Part shown: positions 17,196 to 25,202 of the stretch, in pieces
How the letters are laid out: the number at the start of each line of letters is the position of its first letter
Position numbering within the stretch: the stretch's first letter is position 1
Source: DATMER01 sp963741305
GTDB lineage: Bacteria > Acidobacteriota > Thermoanaerobaculia > Multivoradales > UBA5704
Assembly: GCA_963741305.1 (NCBI GenBank)
Contig: CAVUHL010000003.1
Location: 7,192,001 to 7,256,000 of the forward strand
Direction of reading: 5' to 3'
Length of the DNA: 64,000 nucleotides
Notes under the pieces: generated by a model
What the model was told of the DNA's origin: nothing
Seen by the model: only the letters and a program-made list of their open reading frames with translations
Databases searched by the model: none
Program-made: the position numbers and the translations under genes

Positions 17196-18421
17196 CCAAG
17201 GACCGTAAGGGCGATCAGCGTCAGCGAAAGGAGGCTTACGAGGATCGCGATGGTCCAGGCCAGGAGGTTGAAGAGCGGGCCGTTCACGTACTTTCCCATG
17301 AGCTCCCGATTGTTGATCAGCCGCAGCATGGCGAAGAGCTCGACTGGAAGAAGCAGGCCGTTCAGGACGTATACGCCGACCAGCACCCGGATCAAGGGAA
17401 GGCTGGGGATGAGCGCAAGGACTGCTCCCAGAAGGATCAACCCGGTAAACAGGCCCATGAAGATCGGGGCTTCCGCCCAGGTTCGCGACACCCCCCGCTC
17501 AAATCCCAGGGCCTCGCTCATCATGTAGGTCGTGGCCAGGGGGAGGACCCCGGCGGCGAGCAGTGAGGCGCCGAGCAATCCCAGGCCGAACAGCTCGCTG
17601 GCGTAAGTCCCGGCGATGGGCTCCAGGGCTTGGGCGGCATCCTCCGCGGTCTCGATTGCAATCCCCCGGGGGTGGAGCGTCGAGGCCGTGGCGATGATGA
17701 TGAACATGGCGATCAGGCCGGCGAACACGGTCCCGGCGATCACGTCGAAACGGGTGTAGGCGTACTCCTCCGGCTTGACCCCCTTCTCCACCACCGACGA
17801 TTGGACGTAGAGCTGCATGTAGGGGGAGATGGTTGTGCCGATGAGCGCGATGAGCAGGTGAAGGTAGCCAACTTCCAGCTTCGGCGCGGGGCGGACGGTC
17901 TGGCGCAGCACCTCGCCCCAGTCCGGCCGGGCGAGGAAGGCCGCGCCGATGTAGGCCAGGAAGACGAGGGAAAGGAAGAGGAAAACGCGCTCCACCCGCT
18001 CGTACGAGCCACGGGTGATCAGTAGCCAGACCAGGACCGCCGCCACTGGAACCGCGATGTAGCGGCTCACTCCGAACAGCTCCGCGGCGGCGGCGATGCC
18101 GATGAACTCCGAGACGATGATGCCGGCGTTCGCCACGAAGAGAGTGAGCAGGATCAGGGCAGTGGCGCGGAGCGAGAAGCTTTCCCGCACGAGATCGGAG
18201 AACCCCTTGCCCGTGACGGCGCCCATGCGGGCGCTCATCTCCTGCACCACCCCGACACAGATGGTCACCAGGACCATGGCCCAGAGGAGCCCGTAGCCGT
18301 AAGCGGCTCCGGCCGAGGCGTAGGTGGCGATGCCGCCCGCGTCGTTGCCGGCGCTCGCCGCGAGTAGGCCCGGACCGAGCGCCAGCAGGTAGGGGAGGAG
18401 CCGGCGACGGCTCGACTTCAT
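17192..18421 (-). CDS. Nramp-related divalent metal transporter (non-canonical motifs)
   Basis: A 409-residue polytopic membrane protein of the SLC11/Nramp fold with about 11 hydrophobic segments. The first helix reads GPGLLAASAGNDAGGIAT where classical Nramps have DPGN, and the sixth-helix region reads GTTISPYMQLY where they have MPH. These changes at both metal-binding segments point away from ordinary Mn/Fe Nramp and towards Nramp-related magnesium transporters. The MgtE-like protein encoded just upstream (ATGA overlap at 18418-18421) supports a magnesium or related role. Substrate is inference. Confidence 0.87.
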   Translation of the reverse strand: MKSSRRRLLPYLLALGPGLLAASAGNDAGGIATYASAGAAYGYGLLWAMVLVTICVGVVQEMSARMGAVTGKGFSDLVRESFSLRATALILLTLFVANAGIIVSEFIGIAAAAELFGVSRYIAVPVAAVLVWLLITRGSYERVERVFLFLSLVFLAYIGAAFLARPDWGEVLRQTVRPAPKLEVGYLHLLIALIGTTISPYMQLYVQSSVVEKGVKPEEYAYTRFDVIAGTVFAGLIAMFIIIATASTLHPRGIAIETAEDAAQALEPIAGTYASELFGLGLLGASLLAAGVLPLATTYMMSEALGFERGVSRTWAEAPIFMGLFTGLILLGAVLALIPSLPLIRVLVGVYVLNGLLLPVELFAMLRLINNRELMGKYVNGPLFNLLAWTIAILVSLLSLTLIALTVLG

Positions 18422-19644
18422 GCCGCGAAGGACCTCGCTCCCCGCCGCTGCCAGATTTCAGGCAGGAGCACGGCCAGTGCGTCATCCACGGTCACGGTGC
18501 CGAGCATCCTGCCACTCTTGTCGAGCACCGGCACGGCCAGGAGGTTGTACTCGGCCAGAACGCGGGCCGCGTCCTCGGCCCGATCCTCGGCATGCACGGT
18601 CGGCAGGTCGCCGTCCATCACCTCGGTCACCGGAGTGGCCGGGTCGGCCAGGATCAGGTTGCGGAGCCGCACCAATCCCAGGAGGGAATCCGGGCCCGTC
18701 ACGTACACGGCGAGCAGCGGGTCGGGGACCTCCTCCAGAGCGCGGATCGCGGCAAGGGCGTCTCCAACCAGGGCGGTCACAGGGACGCTCACGAAGTCGG
18801 TGGTCATGATGCGGCCGGCGCTGTCCTCATCGAAAGCCAGGTGGGCCTGGACATCAGCAGCCTCCTCGGGCTCCATGCGGGCGAGGAGCTGCTCGGCGAC
18901 CTCTTCAGCCAAGTCCTCCAGGGCGTCGGCGGCGGCCGCGGGGGTCATCTCTTCCAGGATGTCGGCTGCGCGCTCCTGGTCCATGCCTTCGAGGAGGTCC
19001 GCGACCCGCTCGTCGCTGACCTCTTCCAGCGTCTCGGCGGCGGTCTCGTTGTCCAGGGCGGCGACGATCTCGGCGCTCTCGCGATAGGAGAGGGCGTCGA
19101 CGATGCGCGCCAGGTCCACAGGGTGGATGTCGGCCAGGCGGTCGTAGGAGACCTTGAGCTGAACCGGGGCTGTGCTGGCGAGGTATTGGGCGTCGGCCCA
19201 GTCGATGATCTGCCGGCCCACGATCCGGCCGGCCAGGGCGCGGGGACCGAGGCGGCGGAGAAGCGCCTGCGGGCTGATGTCGATTCCGATCACGCGGAAG
19301 CTCCCCTCTACCTGGGCGAGCTGCACGTCGTTCACCCGGACGATCCGGCGGCCGGTCACGTCGATGAGCTGATGGTCGAGCACGTCCTGGCGCAGCAGGA
19401 CCTCGCCGTTGCGGCGCGCGAACGGCTGCAGGTCGACAGTGGAGGAGGCCAGCTTCGCAGCGCCGTTGAGGCCTTGGAGGTGGCGGGCCGGTACGAAGAA
19501 GCGGCGGCGGCCGTCGCGGACGATGAGCCCTGAGAAGGTGGGGTAAAGCTGGTCGAGGCGGACGATCAGGTCGTCGAGCTTGCCGATGACTTCACCGGAC
19601 TTCCCCTGGACGGGCTGATCGAGGATCGATGCGAGGAAGATCAT
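18418..19644 (-). CDS. MgtE-like cytosolic regulator (MgtE_N plus CBS pair, no membrane part)
   Basis: A 408-residue soluble protein. The N-terminal 150 residues resemble a PRC-barrel-like module. Then comes the MgtE N domain ('LADIHPVDLARIVDAL', 'ADLLEGMDQERAADILEEM', 'AADALEDLAEEVAEQLL') and two CBS domains ending with 'LLAVPVLDKSGRMLGTVTVDDAL'. The five-helix channel of true MgtE is absent. In MgtE these domains sense Mg2+ and gate the pore. Here the neighbour is an Nramp-like transporter, so the protein may be its magnesium sensor (inference). It is translationally coupled to that gene. Confidence 0.87.
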   Translation of the reverse strand: MIFLASILDQPVQGKSGEVIGKLDDLIVRLDQLYPTFSGLIVRDGRRRFFVPARHLQGLNGAAKLASSTVDLQPFARRNGEVLLRQDVLDHQLIDVTGRRIVRVNDVQLAQVEGSFRVIGIDISPQALLRRLGPRALAGRIVGRQIIDWADAQYLASTAPVQLKVSYDRLADIHPVDLARIVDALSYRESAEIVAALDNETAAETLEEVSDERVADLLEGMDQERAADILEEMTPAAAADALEDLAEEVAEQLLARMEPEEAADVQAHLAFDEDSAGRIMTTDFVSVPVTALVGDALAAIRALEEVPDPLLAVYVTGPDSLLGLVRLRNLILADPATPVTEVMDGDLPTVHAEDRAEDAARVLAEYNLLAVPVLDKSGRMLGTVTVDDALAVLLPEIWQRRGARSFAA

Positions 19645-19713
19645 GGCCGCCTCCAGATCTCAGGGCTCCGGCGGCGAGCGCGGGCCGCAAGGATCGTAGC
19701 ATTGCGGCAGGTC

Positions 19714-20505
19714 TTATTCCGTACCAGCGTCCGTACCAGCGTCCATGCCGGCCAGGTGATACCGGGCCGAGCGGCGCACCCCTGTGCGGAGCACCTGCCC
19801 CCTCTCGGCCAGGGAGCGGAGCACGATGCGCAGCCGCGAGGCGGGCGCGCCGGTCTCCCGGACCAGATCGGTCATCTCGGCCGAACCGCCCAACCGTTGC
19901 AGGACCTCCAGCACCTGTGAGGCGGAGCTGGCCAGGCTCTCCGCACCCTTGGCGCCGCGCTCCGCCCGTTCCTTGAGGAGGTCGGCCAGCACCCCTCCGC
20001 GGAGGAACGCGATCATCCGGTCGCCGTCGATGCCCAGCTCCAGGAGCGGGCCGGCCTCGATGACCTCGCCCGCTCCGGCGAGGAAGTTGAGCCGCCGGAG
20101 CTGGCTCACGAGGTCGCGGATGCGGCGGCGGTCTCCGAGCAGCGGGCGGAGCTCGCGGGCGAGGGTGTCCAGCCGCACTTGGGGGGGAAGGGCATCGGGC
20201 GTCCTCTCGCCGGTCTGGCTTCGGGGGAACACGAGGCGGACCCAGAGGACGACCAGCAGGGCGCAGGCATCAGCTTTCAGGCCGAGGTTGGACGCGGCTT
20301 CGAAGGCGGGATCGCCGGCTACCTCGGGCGCGAGGCGTATGCCCACGTGACCGGAGTAGGCGCTGGTCGCGAGCACCAGCCCGACTCCCCGGAGCCGGCG
20401 CTCGACTTCGCGGCGGACCTCGGGTAGCTCGAGCCCGGGCACGTCCATCAGGGGGAGGGCCCCCGCGCGCAGAAGCCGGGCGCAGATGCGGATCGCCTGA
20501 TTCAT
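19714..20505 (-). CDS. Winged-helix-like protein, possible MksE/JetB-type subunit
   Basis: A 263-residue protein, not confidently recognised. Residues 1-90 ('ARLLRAGALPLMDVPGLELP...RLRGVGLVLA') and the motif 'LRRLNFLAGAGEVIEAGPLLELGIDGDRM' recall DUF4194/MksE-type kite subunits of SMC-like complexes. The C-terminus ('VLEVLQRLGGSAEMTDLVRET...SLAERGQVLRTG') is a winged helix. No SMC-like ATPase is nearby. The gene starts 4 bases after the stop of the upstream 157-residue gene with GGAGG overlapping that stop, so the two are coupled. Confidence 0.7.
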   Translation of the reverse strand: MNQAIRICARLLRAGALPLMDVPGLELPEVRREVERRLRGVGLVLATSAYSGHVGIRLAPEVAGDPAFEAASNLGLKADACALLVVLWVRLVFPRSQTGERTPDALPPQVRLDTLARELRPLLGDRRRIRDLVSQLRRLNFLAGAGEVIEAGPLLELGIDGDRMIAFLRGGVLADLLKERAERGAKGAESLASSASQVLEVLQRLGGSAEMTDLVRETGAPASRLRIVLRSLAERGQVLRTGVRRSARYHLAGMDAGTDAGTE

Positions 20506-20509
20506 CCGT

Positions 20510-20983
20510 TCAGCCTCCGCCGCCGGGCCGGGTGGCCTGCAGGGCGTGGGCCTCGGCCATCTGGCCGACGGCCGTGGTGGTGAGGAGTGGGGGAGAGGGG
20601 AGGATGGGGACGAGCGCCTCGCGCCCCGCGGTGGCGAGCTCCTCCAAGCCGCGGTTCAGAAGAGCGTGGACGATCTCCTCCAGCGTCAGACCCTCGGGGA
20701 TCGGTGGGTTTTGGGTCCCCTGAGCGAGCACGGTGCGGCGGAGCGCGTCGTGGATCCTCCTGCCGGATTCGGTTAGCCGGTGGAAGCCATGCGGGTCGGC
20801 CTCCAGCCATCCGCTGCGGCGGAGTGCCCGGAGGATCTCACTCCGGGCGGGCTCGGCCAGCCAGGCGAGGGTCTGTTCGAGGTCAATTTCCGTGAAGGTC
20901 GTGCGGCCGCTGGCGAGCAGCGCCTCGACGGCCGCTGCCCGCACCAGGACCAGGGGAATGGATGTCTCTCTCGCGTCGCTCAT
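20510..20983 (-). CDS. Winged-helix-like protein of unknown function
   Basis: A 157-residue protein starting MSDARETSIPLVLVRAAAVE. Residues 30-75 ('TFTEIDLEQTLAWLAEPARS...LRRSGWLEADPHGFHRLTESGRR') have the look of a winged helix-turn-helix. The rest is helical, ending in a Gly-rich tail. Coupled to the following 263-residue gene. An inverted repeat (ATCTCCG...CGGAGAT, 20982-21007) overlaps its start and suggests autoregulation. No family recognised; a truncated kleisin-like partner is possible but weak. Confidence 0.65.
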   Translation of the reverse strand: MSDARETSIPLVLVRAAAVEALLASGRTTFTEIDLEQTLAWLAEPARSEILRALRRSGWLEADPHGFHRLTESGRRIHDALRRTVLAQGTQNPPIPEGLTLEEIVHALLNRGLEELATAGREALVPILPSPPLLTTTAVGQMAEAHALQATRPGGGG

Positions 20984-21007
20984 CTCCGCGACAACTATAT
21001 CGGAGAT
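20982..21007. promoter_or_regulatory. Inverted repeat at the start of the winged-helix gene pair
   Basis: Perfect 7-base arms ATCTCCG (20982-20988) and CGGAGAT (21001-21007) with a 12-base A+T-rich centre. It covers the start codon region of the gene at 20983, a place where a repressor would block expression. Confidence 0.4.
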
Positions 21008-21048
21008 GCGCGTCGCCTTGGGGTGCAGAAATGAGAAAAGAAATCACT

Positions 21049-21552
21049 TCACGGCTTTCGCCCCTGCGATGCCTGTGCAGGTTGCCCGGAAAGCGAGCTC
21101 GGAGCGTTCAGATTGGCTCCTTCGTCCACTCCGACTCCGAGCCGGTCGACCAACTCGCCGCCGAGCCAGCCGGTCACCAGAGCCAGGAGGACCGCCACGG
21201 CTGACAGGCCGACCTCGAGGCCGCTGGGAGCGGAGGGCAGATCGCGCCGGGAGAACCAGCTCAGGACGAAGAGCAGCAGGACCACCACGTTGCCACCGCC
21301 GTGGAGGAGGCCGATCCGCTTCGCCCGGGTGCCGCCGGGGATCGCCAGCCAGTCGATGAGCCCGAACGGTGCCGCGATCAACCCCGAGATGATCCCCGCC
21401 GCGATCATGTAGTAGGACACCTGGGCCCAGTGTTCGCCGTCAGTGGCGAGGTGCAGGATGTCGAAGAACAGGGACATGCCGAGCAGCCCCAGCGGAAACA
21501 CGATCAACATCTGGTGGATGGGATGACCGAACAACCGTGCCTTGGCTTGCAT
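21049..21552 (-). CDS. DUF2231 membrane protein
   Basis: A 167-residue protein with four hydrophobic segments and the family start 'ARLFGHPIHQMLIVFPLGL'. 'GLIDWLAIPGGTRAKRIGLLHG' follows between helices 2 and 3. DUF2231 proteins are integral membrane proteins of unknown role, sometimes linked to heme or redox functions. The ATG at 21552 is preceded by AGGAGGGAGG. Its 3' end stands alone, 66 bases upstream of the start of the 157-residue gene on the same strand. Confidence 0.88.
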   Translation of the reverse strand: MQAKARLFGHPIHQMLIVFPLGLLGMSLFFDILHLATDGEHWAQVSYYMIAAGIISGLIAAPFGLIDWLAIPGGTRAKRIGLLHGGGNVVVLLLFVLSWFSRRDLPSAPSGLEVGLSAVAVLLALVTGWLGGELVDRLGVGVDEGANLNAPSSLSGQPAQASQGRKP

Positions 21553-21619
21553 GTTCCTCCCTCCTGTCAGGGCGCAAAAGTGCACCCGGAAAAGAAAACT
21601 GCAACTGCTGTGCCGAGGA

Positions 21620-22087
21620 TCAGACAGCCATGTACTCGACGCGAGACTCGTTGACCTCTTCCGAGTAGGGGAGGACGCGGAAGCCCTCCAGGGCAGCGGC
21701 ACCCCGGAGGCGGTCGTCGAGGCAGACGAAGCTTTCGCTGCTGGTATTGCCTCCGCACCAGTCCAGGGAGGCTGCGAGTTGGAGTGCGTCTGCGGCGCGG
21801 AGGGAATGGATTACGACAAGCCGGCGGGCCTGATCGCGGATCTCGGCGTTGGGCTCCACCTCAAGTGCATTGGCGAGCACAAAGTCCAGAAGAGCTTTCG
21901 CTTTGCGGATGCTGGAATCTGCAAGCCTGCCGCCCCGCTTCGCCCGGGCCACAGCCCCGAGACACTCGACCGGTGTCGCCCACCAAATTGCAATTCGAGC
22001 ATCCCGGCTCAGGAGATCCTCGACCCTGTAGCTGGCGGGCTCGGAGAGAAACAGCGTAGTCAGGGCCGAGCTGTCCCAGAACTTCAT
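21620..22087 (-). CDS. PIN-domain ribonuclease toxin (VapC-like)
   Basis: A 155-residue PIN-domain protein. Acidic residues of the metal site are visible in 'MKFWDSSALTTLFLSE' (D5), 'TPVECLGAVAR' (E), 'LRAADALQLAASL' (D) and 'SFVCLDDRL' (D). VapC toxins cut tRNA or rRNA when free of antitoxin. Its ATG overlaps the stop of the antitoxin gene by 4 bases, a standard coupled pair. No truncation is evident. Confidence 0.9.
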   Translation of the reverse strand: MKFWDSSALTTLFLSEPASYRVEDLLSRDARIAIWWATPVECLGAVARAKRGGRLADSSIRKAKALLDFVLANALEVEPNAEIRDQARRLVVIHSLRAADALQLAASLDWCGGNTSSESFVCLDDRLRGAAALEGFRVLPYSEEVNESRVEYMAV

Positions 22088-22287
22088 CGAAACCGGCCTT
22101 CGACCAAGTCGTTCAGGATCGATTTCGCAACGTCGGGGTCAATCTCGGGCCGAGGCAGCTTGCGCCATTCTTCCCAGTCGAAGGTTTCCTTCTTCGGAGC
22201 GCGGAACCTGCCCTCGCGGATTCCCCGGGCGACACGCTCCTCCAGGGTTTCGACAGGTGTTGCCTCTGTGCTCCTCTTTTTCGCCAT
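22084..22287 (-). CDS. VapB-like antitoxin
   Basis: A 67-residue acidic/basic protein beginning MAKKRSTEATPVETLEERVA and ending 'DVAKSILNDLVEGRFR'. The C-terminal tail is the likely toxin-binding part; the N-terminal DNA-binding domain type is unclear. It precedes vapC with an ATGA overlap. The start codon lies only 6 bases after a good -10 hexamer, so its mRNA is probably leaderless. Confidence 0.78.
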   Translation of the reverse strand: MAKKRSTEATPVETLEERVARGIREGRFRAPKKETFDWEEWRKLPRPEIDPDVAKSILNDLVEGRFR

Positions 22288-22293
22288 ACGGCG

Positions 22294-22323
22294 ACACTAC
22301 TAAGGGGCTCAGGGATGTGTCAA
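22294..22323 (-). promoter_or_regulatory. Promoter of the VapBC-like operon
   Basis: On the minus strand TTGACA (22323-22318), an 18-base spacer and TAGTGT (22299-22294), then 6 bases to the antitoxin ATG. The position predicts transcription starting at or next to the start codon. Confidence 0.55.
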
Positions 22324-22336
22324 GGCGCAACGCACG

Positions 22337-22564
22337 TTACTCCTGCCCGGGTGCCTTCGCCTTGCCGGCGATGGCCAGGAAGAGCTCCTGGACGACCTCC
22401 TTGAGCTCGATCGTGTAGAGGGACAGGTCGCGCAGGCTCTGCTCGAGCTGATCGGCGGAAGGGCGGACGAGCGCGCCTCCGGGCCTCGGCCGGACCTTGT
22501 GGGTCAGCCGCTCGTCGAGGAGCTGCAGCTTCTGATAGGCATCCTTGAGTCGCTGAGGGTCCAT
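22337..22564 (-). CDS. Small helical protein of unknown function
   Basis: A 75-residue protein starting MDPQRLKDAYQKLQLLDERL, mostly charged helices with a coiled-coil look ('LEQSLRDLSLYTIELKEVVQ'). The ATG follows GGAAGGGAGTGAC, overlapping the end of the cytochrome c gene with a 1-base gap, so it is the last gene of the yqgE-nth operon. No family recognised. Confidence 0.7.
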   Translation of the reverse strand: MDPQRLKDAYQKLQLLDERLTHKVRPRPGGALVRPSADQLEQSLRDLSLYTIELKEVVQELFLAIAGKAKAPGQE

Positions 22565-22565
22565 G

Positions 22566-22913
22566 TCACTCCCTTCCTGGTGATGGCGAGGATGACCGCG
22601 GGATCTGGAGGGTGAAGTCCACGAGCCGTTCCAGCTCTTCCGGAGTCAACCGCTTGGAGTAGGACGGCATCGGGCCGTGCCCCTCCGCGATTCGCTGCCG
22701 CACCGCCGCTCGGCCCCCCCTCAGAACCATGGGGGACGAACGGAGGTCGAGGTGCGGGTAAAGCCGGACCGGCTTCTTCGGCCCCTCTCCGCTCGGCCCG
22801 TGGCAGCGCCGGCAGTAGGAGCGATAGAGGCCGGGCGCGCTGCGGTCGCGGGCGCACGCGGCCAGGGAGAGGAGCGGCGTCATAGCCAGCAGGAGCACGA
22901 GCACCGCCCTCAA
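22566..22913 (-). CDS. Cytochrome c lipoprotein
   Basis: A 115-residue protein with a lipoprotein signal (hydrophobic VLVLLLAMTPLLSLAAC, lipobox LAAC) and a single heme-binding C-x-x-C-H (YCRRCH) about 15 residues later. A distal Met ligand is likely in 'GHGPMPSYSKRLT'. It should be a membrane-anchored periplasmic electron carrier. Start TTG 22913 overlaps the stop of the SDR gene (TTGA); a GTG at 22904 is the alternative and keeps the signal. Confidence 0.85.
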   Translation of the reverse strand: MRAVLVLLLAMTPLLSLAACARDRSAPGLYRSYCRRCHGPSGEGPKKPVRLYPHLDLRSSPMVLRGGRAAVRQRIAEGHGPMPSYSKRLTPEELERLVDFTLQIPRSSSPSPGRE

Positions 22914-23668
22914 CTCGACTTCCCGCTCGGCTCCTCCCGCCGGTGAACCATTGTCGCCGTGGCCTGGTCCCGCGGCCTCACCACCAACTCGTCGATGTTG
23001 ACCCGCGATGGCCGGGTGGCCGCCCAGACGATGCAGTCTGCGATGTCTTCGGGAGTCAGCGGCTCCATGCCGCGGTAGACCGCCTTGGCGCGCTCGGCGT
23101 CTCCGGCGAAGCGGACCAGGGAGAACTCCGTTTCCACCAATCCAGGGGCAACATCTGTGACCCGGATCGGCTCGCCCAGCAGCTCGAGCCGCAGCGTGCG
23201 GGTGAGCGCCCGCTCGGCGTGCTTGGCCCCGGTGTAGCCCGCTCCGCCGGCGTAGGTCTCGAAGCCGGCGATGGAGCCGATGTTGATCACGTGACCGTCT
23301 CCGGAGGCCCGCAGCTTCGGGAGGATCACCCGCGTCATCCGCAGGGTCCCGAGCACGTTGGCCTCCCACATCCAGCGCCACTTGTCGTCGACCGCGGCCT
23401 CGATTTTCTCCACGCCGACCGCTCCGCCCGCGTTGTTGACGAGCAGGTTGAGGGACTCGGGGAGCTGGCCGGCAAAGGATGCGACGCTCGTCTCGTCGGT
23501 GATGTCCAGGGGGAGAGGAGTCGCAAGACTTCCGATCGAGTCGGCCACCTCGCGCAGACGGTCCTGGCGCCGGGCGCCGAGGAAGACCTGGAATCCGGCA
23601 GTGGCGAGCGCGCGCGCAGTGGCCGCGCCGATCCCCGAGCTCGCTCCGGTGACGACAGCCGTCTTCAT
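22910..23668 (-). CDS. Short-chain dehydrogenase/reductase
   Basis: A 252-residue classical SDR. The NAD(P)-binding TGASSGIG is at residues 7-14, 'NNAG' at 78-81, and the catalytic Y145-x3-K149 (GYTGAK) has a matching upstream Ser in 'NIGSIAG'. 'ARRQDR' after the second strand suggests NADP preference. Closest in style to the YdfG/serine dehydrogenase-like group; substrate unknown. GGAGG lies before the ATG at 23668, two bases after the nth stop. Confidence 0.9.
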   Translation of the reverse strand: MKTAVVTGASSGIGAATARALATAGFQVFLGARRQDRLREVADSIGSLATPLPLDITDETSVASFAGQLPESLNLLVNNAGGAVGVEKIEAAVDDKWRWMWEANVLGTLRMTRVILPKLRASGDGHVINIGSIAGFETYAGGAGYTGAKHAERALTRTLRLELLGEPIRVTDVAPGLVETEFSLVRFAGDAERAKAVYRGMEPLTPEDIADCIVWAATRPSRVNIDELVVRPRDQATATMVHRREEPSGKSS

Positions 23669-23670
23669 CT

Positions 23671-24345
23671 TTAGACCTCCGCCGAGGGGCACAGGTCGGC
23701 CACCCGGCAGACGGGACACTCCGGCTTGCGCGCCTTGCAGACCTTGCGTCCGTGATCGATCAGCAGGTGGGACCAGAGCGTCCAGTCCTCCCGGGGCACG
23801 AGCGGCACCAGGTCGCGCTCGATCTTTTCGGGATCGGTCTGCTCGGTCAGTCCCAGGCGACGGGACAGCCGCTGGACGTGCGTGTCCACCACGATCCCCT
23901 CGTTCTTCCCGAAGGCGTTGCCGAGGACGACGTTCGCCGTCTTGCGGCCGACCCCGGGCAGGGCGTTGAGCTCCTCCATGGTGGAGGGAACGTCTCCGCC
24001 GTGTTCGGTTACGAGGGTCCGCCCCAGGTTCTGGAGGGCCCGCGTCTTGTTGCGGTAGAAGCCGGTGGTCCGCACCAGCTCCTCGAGCTCGGGCGTAGGG
24101 ATTTCGGCGTACTCGCGGGCCGTGGGGCACCGGCGGAACAGGGCCGGCGTGGCCTGATTGACCCGCTCGTCCGTGCACTGGGCCGCGAGGACGGTGGCGA
24201 CCAGCAACTGGAGCGGATTCTGAAAATCGAGCGAGCAGCGGCTGTCCGGATACTCCCGCTTGAGCCGGGCGAGGATCTCCGCTGCGCGGGCTCGCCGGGC
24301 CTTACCCGATTCTCGCCGTGCCTGTGCCGGAGTGAGAGCCATCAC
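23671..24345 (-). CDS. nth: Endonuclease III
   Basis: A 224-residue base-excision repair glycosylase/AP lyase for oxidised pyrimidines. The helix-hairpin-helix 'LPGVGRKTANVV' carries the catalytic Lys. 'VVDTHVQRLSRRLGL' has the catalytic Asp. The 4Fe-4S ligands C-x6-C-x2-C-x5-C are at the C-terminus (CKARKPECPVCRVADLC). All key residues are present. The ATG overlaps the stop of the upstream membrane-protein gene. Confidence 0.96.
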   Translation of the reverse strand: MMALTPAQARRESGKARRARAAEILARLKREYPDSRCSLDFQNPLQLLVATVLAAQCTDERVNQATPALFRRCPTAREYAEIPTPELEELVRTTGFYRNKTRALQNLGRTLVTEHGGDVPSTMEELNALPGVGRKTANVVLGNAFGKNEGIVVDTHVQRLSRRLGLTEQTDPEKIERDLVPLVPREDWTLWSHLLIDHGRKVCKARKPECPVCRVADLCPSAEV

Positions 24346-24689
24346 TTCTCCGGGGTGAAGAGCCGCGCGACCCAGTTGAAGGCCGCGATCACCAGGCCGC
24401 CCAGGATAGCTGGAACGAATCCATCAACCTGGAGGCCCTCCAGAAGGATATCGGCCAAGTAGAGCATGAGGCCATTGATGACCAGGTAGAACAGGCCGAG
24501 GGTCAGCAGGATCAGCGGACAGGACAGGGCACTGACGATCGGCTTGACCAGGAGGTTGATCAGGCCGAGCACCAGCCCCGCGATCAGCAAGTAGACGAGG
24601 CGGCCCTCAAAATGGATCCCCGGCACCAGGCGGGCGGCGATCAGCAGGGCGACGCCGTTGAGCACGATTTGCAGCAGGGCGCGCAGCAT
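24342..24689 (-). CDS. Phage_holin_4_2 (DUF360)-family membrane protein
   Basis: A 115-residue protein with four transmembrane segments, 'LVPGIHFEG' and 'LGLINLLVKPIVSALSCPLI'. The latter pattern marks the PF04020 family. Despite the holin name these are chromosomal membrane proteins of unknown role. Preceded by GAGGAATCC. Coupled to nth by overlapping stop and start. Confidence 0.88.
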   Translation of the reverse strand: MLRALLQIVLNGVALLIAARLVPGIHFEGRLVYLLIAGLVLGLINLLVKPIVSALSCPLILLTLGLFYLVINGLMLYLADILLEGLQVDGFVPAILGGLVIAAFNWVARLFTPEK

Positions 24690-24716
24690 GGATTCCTCCG
24701 TGTTTCCGGCGGGATC

Positions 24717-25202
24717 TTACACTCTCTCGACGATCTCTCGGGCCGCCTGCACCGCCTTGCGCTCGTTCTCGAAGGTCAGGCGGGCGATCCCCTCGTCCCA
24801 GGACATCCATTCGGCGCCGGACACTTCGCGGCGGTCGTAGTTGGCGGGGTCGCCGCTCACGAACTCCAGGAGGAAGTAGTCGACCGTCTTGTGGACCCGC
24901 TTGCGCCCGCGGTCCACGAACCAGTACTCGACGCCGGGCAGGGGGGAGAGCACCCGGCCAGTCACGCCGGTCTCCTCGCGAACCTCCCTGACCGCGGTCT
25001 GCTCGGGGGTCTCCCCCTCCTCGATGTGCCCCTTGGGGAGCTGCCAGCGCTTCCCCTCCATCACCGAGATGAGGAGGATCTGCGAGCCGTGCACGATCAG
25101 GCCCCCGGCCGAGCGGTGCTCCTCGGTCTTCAGGGATGCGGAGCCCTGCCGCGCTCTCCGCCGGGCGGCAGTCTTCGACTTGCCCCCGCGGATGTTGCTC
25201 AG
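24717..25202 (-). CDS. Nudix hydrolase (start codon uncertain)
   Basis: A protein of about 161 residues with a complete Nudix box (begins GHIEEGETPEQ, ends REVREETGV) and the flanking 'KRWQLPKG' of the diadenosine-polyphosphate/8-oxo-dGTP type. It hydrolyses a nucleoside diphosphate linked to another moiety; substrate unknown. No ATG, GTG or TTG exists in frame between the upstream gene and the domain. The best start is CTG 25202, which overlaps the yqgE stop as CTGA, nine bases after a GAGGAG. An ATC at 25193 is less likely. Confidence 0.88.
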   Translation of the reverse strand: MSNIRGGKSKTAARRRARQGSASLKTEEHRSAGGLIVHGSQILLISVMEGKRWQLPKGHIEEGETPEQTAVREVREETGVTGRVLSPLPGVEYWFVDRGRKRVHKTVDYFLLEFVSGDPANYDRREVSGAEWMSWDEGIARLTFENERKAVQAAREIVERV

